From NCBI GenBank assembly GCA_018710795.1, contig DVJH01000056.1:1-10417 (forward strand): a stretch of 10,417 nucleotides of DNA. The letters are read 5' to 3'. Each line of letters begins with the position of its first letter. Position 1 is the first letter of the stretch. The position numbers and the translations under genes are program-made. Origin of the DNA: Candidatus Galligastranaerophilus gallistercoris. GTDB lineage: Bacteria > Cyanobacteriota > Vampirovibrionia > Gastranaerophilales > Gastranaerophilaceae. The notes under the pieces were generated by a model. That model ran no database searches and was not told where the DNA came from. It worked only from the letters and a program-made list of their open reading frames with translations. Positions 7,317-10,417 of this stretch are shown here, one piece after another.

Positions 7317-8129
7317 ATGACGATACATCCGACGGCAATAATTGACAAAAACGCAAAAATCGCACCCGATGTTGAAATAGGACCAAACGTAATTATCGGA
7401 CAAGATGTTGAAATTTCATCGGGCGTCAAAGTCGGTGCAGGCGCCACCATTGAATTTGCAAAAATCGGCGAAAATACAAAAATTGCACCGTACGCATCAA
7501 TTGGCGGCGAACCGCAGGATTTAGGTTACAGGGGCGAAAAAACGGGTGTCATTATCGGCAAAAATTGCTGGATCAGAGAATTTGCCACAATAAACAGAGC
7601 CTCCGGCGAAGGCAACAATACGATTTTGGGCGATAAATGCTTAATTATGGCATATGCCCATGTTGCGCATAATTGCGTTTTGGGTAATGAAGTTATTATG
7701 GCAAATGCCGCAACCATAGGCGGACATACTCACGTCGGATACGGCGCATGGCTCGGCGGAATGAGCGTATATCACCAAAACGTAAGAATAGGCGATATGG
7801 CAATTGTTTCCGGTGCTTCCGCCACAAGGCTCGATATTCTTCCTTATTCAAAATCCGAAGGCGCTCCCGCACTTGCAATGGGTGTTAATGCCATAGGCTT
7901 AAGAAGAAGGGGAGTGGATAAAGCCTCAATTGATGCAATTCATAAAGCGATAAGAATTTTAAAAAGTCCCAAATATAATACAACTCAGGCAATTGAAGTT
8001 ATCCGCGAAGAAATTAAAGGCAACGAATACATTGATAAAATGATTGAATTTATCCAAACTTCAAAAAGAGGGGTCTGTATTAAATCTAACAAAGAATTCT
8101 ACAGAACCGAGGATGAATTTAATGAATAA
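7317..8129 (+). CDS. lpxA: Acyl-ACP:UDP-N-acetylglucosamine O-acyltransferase LpxA
   Basis: LpxA makes the first lipid A precursor by putting a 3-hydroxyacyl chain on the 3-OH of UDP-GlcNAc. With the ATG start it has 270 residues (E. coli 262). Hexapeptide repeats run from IHPTAIIDKNAKI (3-15) through about 190, with GGEPQDLGYRGE (63-74), IREFATINRAS, and AYAHVAHNCVLGN (112-124). His118 there aligns with catalytic His125 of E. coli and His115 with His122. GGH (His137) and YHQ (His153) match His144 and His160. GVNAIGLRRRG leads into the C-terminal helical domain. I chose the ATG at 7317 because LpxA proteins usually begin close to IHPTAII. A GTG at 7308 would add three residues and cannot be excluded, as neither start has a clear ribosome binding site. 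The last 8 bases overlap the aminopeptidase gene. Confidence 0.95.
   Translation: MTIHPTAIIDKNAKIAPDVEIGPNVIIGQDVEISSGVKVGAGATIEFAKIGENTKIAPYASIGGEPQDLGYRGEKTGVIIGKNCWIREFATINRASGEGNNTILGDKCLIMAYAHVAHNCVLGNEVIMANAATIGGHTHVGYGAWLGGMSVYHQNVRIGDMAIVSGASATRLDILPYSKSEGAPALAMGVNAIGLRRRGVDKASIDAIHKAIRILKSPKYNTTQAIEVIREEIKGNEYIDKMIEFIQTSKRGVCIKSNKEFYRTEDEFNE
8109..8113 (+). promoter_or_regulatory. Ribosome binding site deciding the M29 peptidase start
   Basis: GAGGA lies inside the end of lpxA, 8 bases before the ATG at 8122. It favours 8122 over the in-frame ATG at 8113, which overlaps the site, and over the far-upstream codon at 8044 inside lpxA. Confidence 0.6.
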
Positions 8130-9225
8130 TTTTTATGAAAAATATGCAGACGTTCTTGTTAATTATTCAACAAAAGTAAAGAAAAATGACCTTGTCATAA
8201 TAAAAGCGGAAAGTTATCTTGCAGAACCCTTAATTAAAGAAATATACAAACTTTCAATTAAAAACGGGGCGCACCCCGTTGTAAGATGCGCTCTTGAGGG
8301 GTTAAGCGAAATTTTTATTAAAAACGCAACCGACGAGCAATTAGATTTTGTCGATGAAATTTCAAAGCTTGAATATGAAAAAGCGGATAAAATTATCTCA
8401 ATCGGAGCGCCCTTTAACGTTAAATCAATGGCAAACACCGATTCAAAAAAAATGGCAAGAAGGTCAAAAGCAACAAGAGAATTATCAAAGACTATGCTTG
8501 AAAGGTCTGAGAAAGGTGAATTGAACTGGGTTATTGCAGATTTTCCGACCCACGCCCTGAGCCAGGAAGCAAAAATGTCATTGGATGAATACAGAGAATT
8601 TTTAATTAATGCCTGCTATCTTGATTTAGATAATCCCGTTCAAAAATGGATTGAAATCGGAGAAGAGCAAAAAAGAATAGCGTCAAAATTAAACGGCACA
8701 AAAAAACTGCATATCACGGGCGAAAAAACGGATATAACATTTAATGTTGAAGGAAGGCTCTGGATTTCATGCGACGGGGTTAACAATTTCCCCGACGGAG
8801 AAATTTTTACATCACCCGTTGAAGATTCTGCGGAAGGCGAAATTTATTTTGATTTTCCCGCAATATACAGAGGAAATTCGGCGCACAACATTTATCTTCG
8901 ACTTGAAGAAGGCAAAGTGGTCGAAGCAAAAGCGGAATCCGGCGAAGAATTTCTGTTATCCATGCTTGATACCGATGAAGGTTCAAGAATGGTGGGTGAA
9001 ATTGCAATCGGAACGAACGAAAGAATTAAAAACGTTACGGGAAACATTTTGTTTGACGAAAAAATAGGCGGCTCGATTCATATGGCACTAGGCGCCTCAT
9101 ATCCGGAAACGGGCGGAAAAAATGTTTCGGGGCTTCATTGGGATATTATAAAAAATATGAAAAATAATTCTTTTATTTATGCCGATGATAAATTAATTTA
9201 TAAAAACGGCAAATTTGTTATTTAA
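8122..9225 (+). CDS. M29-family metallo-aminopeptidase (AmpS/aminopeptidase T type)
   Basis: This is a cytoplasmic two-metal aminopeptidase that removes N-terminal residues from peptides. The 367-residue protein fits the family length. The C-terminal half carries the metal-site signatures: NNFPDGEIFTSPVEDS (221-236, Glu227), GEIAIGTN (292-299, Glu293), the segment from LFDEKIGG through IHMALGASYPE (310-329) with His320 and Tyr327, and HWD (339-341) with His339 and Asp341. Their order and spacing match the ligands described for Bacillus AP II-type enzymes (Glu, Glu, His, Tyr, His, Asp). The N-terminal half starts with the usual YADVLVNYSTKVKKND and carries an ARRSKAT segment. It overlaps lpxA by 8 bases and ends 2 bases before the prenyl synthase, so it sits inside the operon. 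I see no specific link to lipid A, and its natural substrate is unknown. Confidence 0.93.
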   Translation: MNNFYEKYADVLVNYSTKVKKNDLVIIKAESYLAEPLIKEIYKLSIKNGAHPVVRCALEGLSEIFIKNATDEQLDFVDEISKLEYEKADKIISIGAPFNVKSMANTDSKKMARRSKATRELSKTMLERSEKGELNWVIADFPTHALSQEAKMSLDEYREFLINACYLDLDNPVQKWIEIGEEQKRIASKLNGTKKLHITGEKTDITFNVEGRLWISCDGVNNFPDGEIFTSPVEDSAEGEIYFDFPAIYRGNSAHNIYLRLEEGKVVEAKAESGEEFLLSMLDTDEGSRMVGEIAIGTNERIKNVTGNILFDEKIGGSIHMALGASYPETGGKNVSGLHWDIIKNMKNNSFIYADDKLIYKNGKFVI

Positions 9226-9227
9226 AG

Positions 9228-10097
9228 ATGAATAAAATTCTAAACACCCTTAAAAAAAGCCGCTATAGCGAACTTGAAATTATTGATAATAAAATTTTAT
9301 CGTTTTTGAATTCAAACGAAAACGAATTAAATTCGTATTATAAAAAATTTTTATTCGACGGGGCAAAAAGGCTGAGGCCTTTATTTGTTCTTCTTGTATG
9401 TGAGCTTGAAGAATTTGAAATCAACGATGATATTTATAATCTTATATGTGCAGTTGAATTAATACACAATGCAAGTTTAATACATGACGATATTTTAGAT
9501 GAAGCATTAACAAGAAGAAACAAAGAATGCATACATATAACAAAAGGAAACAAAATTGCCGTTCTTGCCGGAGATTATCTTTTAACCGAAGCAATGGATT
9601 TTTTATCGGAAATTAAAAACAAAAAAGTATATAAAACAATTGCAAACGCCGCAAAAGATATGACAAAAAGCGAGATAAAATCCCTGTTGAACAGATTTAA
9701 CCGAATAAATCTCGAAGATTATCTTTTAATTTCAAAAGAAAAAACTTCCTCGCTTTTTGTTGCCGCAGTTAAAAGTTTATATGAAATTAAAGGAATAAAA
9801 GAAAATCAAACTTTAATTGATTTCAGCGAAAAATTTTCTCTTTGTTTTCAATTAAAAGACGATATAAACAATTTTTTAAACAAAGACGAAAATAAATGTG
9901 CAAAAGACAATCTGCAAGGCGTTTATACACTTCCTTTAATTTTAAGGGAAAATATAAAAAATAATTATGATATAATTCAAAAATCAAACGAATTTTTAAA
10001 CAACCTTATAAATGAAGCAAAAAAACTTCTTGCGGGATATAAAGATTCAAAAGCAAAAGAGGATATATTTTCTTTAATTGAATTATTTAAAGGATAA
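9228..10097 (+). CDS. Divergent trans-polyprenyl diphosphate synthase
   Basis: By family, this enzyme adds isopentenyl diphosphate units to an allylic diphosphate to make trans-polyprenyl diphosphates. Its 289 residues are somewhat short. Visible motifs: DGAKRLRP (44-51, usually GGKRLRP), the first Asp-rich motif HDDILDEALTRRNK (86-99, DDxxD at 87-91), AGDYLL (114-119), KEKTSSLF (170-177), and FQLKDD (207-212). Residues 4 and 5 before the first motif are Ser83 and Ala82; small residues there are usually linked to longer products than farnesyl diphosphate. The second motif reads DDINN (211-215), lacking the usual third Asp, and the usual GExxQ helix reads SEIKS. Activity may be altered, or it may be a subunit of a two-part synthase. 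The start ATG is 2 bases after the peptidase stop, suggesting coupling. Confidence 0.85.
   Translation: MNKILNTLKKSRYSELEIIDNKILSFLNSNENELNSYYKKFLFDGAKRLRPLFVLLVCELEEFEINDDIYNLICAVELIHNASLIHDDILDEALTRRNKECIHITKGNKIAVLAGDYLLTEAMDFLSEIKNKKVYKTIANAAKDMTKSEIKSLLNRFNRINLEDYLLISKEKTSSLFVAAVKSLYEIKGIKENQTLIDFSEKFSLCFQLKDDINNFLNKDENKCAKDNLQGVYTLPLILRENIKNNYDIIQKSNEFLNNLINEAKKLLAGYKDSKAKEDIFSLIELFKG
10089..10094 (+). promoter_or_regulatory. Ribosome binding site for lepB
   Basis: AAAGGA in the last codons of the prenyl synthase lies 8 bases before the ATG at 10103. It supports that ATG as the true start of the interrupted signal peptidase gene. Confidence 0.6.
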
Positions 10098-10102
10098 AAT
10101 TT

Positions 10103-10417
10103 ATGGATAACAAAGAAGAATTAATTGACAAAAAAGCAAAATCAGCTTTAAGAGAAATTGTTGAAACAATTGTTTTTGTCATTGTAGCGGTTATTTTAAT
10201 AAGGTTTTTTATAGGCGAATTAAGGTAGATTCCCTCTTCTTCCATGTATCCCACATTAATTGAAGGCGACAGAATTTTTGTTGAAAAATTAACCAAACCC
10301 TTTGTTAAACCCAAAAGAGGAGATGTCGTCGTTTTTTATCCGCCGGATGAAGAATTAAAAAACGATTTATGGTCTGTTTTTTCAAGATTAACTGGTATTT
10401 TTTGCAAAGATATAGCA
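10103..10417 (+). pseudogene. lepB: Signal peptidase I, 5' part, interrupted by in-frame TAG; 3' end outside window
   Basis: Signal peptidase I cleaves signal peptides from exported proteins at the outer face of the inner membrane, using a Ser/Lys dyad. Codons 1-41 give a Lys/Glu-rich N-tail and one membrane segment (about 19-37) ending in FFIGELR. Codon 42 is TAG (10226-10228). The same frame then reads IPSSSMYPTLIEGDRIFVEKL, with the expected catalytic serine at codon 47, followed by KPKRGDVVVFYPP. The frame stays open to the window edge, where the lysine motif (KRVIGLPGD type) would still be to come. In the family the TAG position is usually Tyr, Trp or Gln, all one substitution away. No in-frame start after the TAG would keep the membrane anchor or the serine. 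It may be a nonsense mutation, a strain variant or a sequencing error. Family identity is strong; its status as a pseudogene is less certain. Confidence 0.8.

Noticed and set aside
8044..8121. Upstream start for the M29 peptidase inside lpxA
   Set aside because: The extra N-terminus has no family similarity and lies within the conserved end of lpxA. The ATG at 8122 has a ribosome binding site and gives the usual N-terminus.
10226..10228. Genome-wide recoding of TAG as a sense codon
   Set aside because: lpxD and fabZ both end in TAG at normal family positions, and none of the other genes contains an in-frame TAG. A local mutation or sequence error is simpler.
10087..10314. Minus-strand open frame opposite the interrupted lepB
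   Set aside because: The plus strand carries clear signal peptidase I sequence on both sides of the TAG. The antisense frame has no recognisable features.

Overview
The window is AT-rich and densely coded. Every gene lies on the + strand and is separated from the next by a few bases or an overlap. It reads as a stretch of a Gram-negative (diderm) chromosome. The genes include four lipid A/fatty-acid genes (lpxD, lpxC, fabZ, lpxA), a heptose-nucleotide enzyme for LPS core (rfaE2-type), a lipoprotein foldase and a signal peptidase. Codon use is AT-biased and rich in Lys, Asn and Ile. A short LpxC followed by fabZ and lpxA resembles the cyanobacterial arrangement. An AT-rich gut relative such as Vampirovibrionia/Melainabacteria is a reasonable guess, but this is inference and other AT-rich diderms are not excluded.

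Layout: (1) 2-3193, the transcription-repair coupling factor Mfd, cut off at the left window edge. (2) 3206-4339, a lipoprotein of the SurA/PrsA/PpiC foldase type, in the same transcription unit. A strong intrinsic terminator (4361-4392) closes this unit. (3) 4419-4883, rfaE2, then 4925-8129, the tightly packed block lpxD-lpxC-fabZ-lpxA, with a good sigma70-like promoter (4867-4895) just ahead of lpxD. (4) 8122-9225, an M29 metallo-aminopeptidase that overlaps the end of lpxA where lpxB often sits. (5) 9228-10097, a divergent trans-polyprenyl synthase. (6) 10103-10417, the start of signal peptidase I (lepB), interrupted by an in-frame TAG five codons before the catalytic serine and cut off by the right window edge.

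Functionally, LpxA, LpxC and LpxD are the first three dedicated steps from UDP-GlcNAc to UDP-2,3-diacylglucosamine. FabZ makes enoyl-ACP from the same 3-hydroxyacyl-ACP pool that LpxA and LpxD draw on. RfaE2 makes ADP-heptose for the LPS inner core. The foldase and signal peptidase would serve envelope protein export and folding. Mfd and the aminopeptidase are housekeeping neighbours.

I see no mobile element, CRISPR array, phage gene, tRNA or rRNA, and no non-coding stretch over 100 bases. This is mostly an ordinary core region. The observation most worth a second look is the premature TAG in lepB. Lesser points are the degenerate second Asp-rich motif of the prenyl synthase, the altered GLHSG motif of LpxC, and fabZ and lpxA lying in one frame with a single TAG between them.
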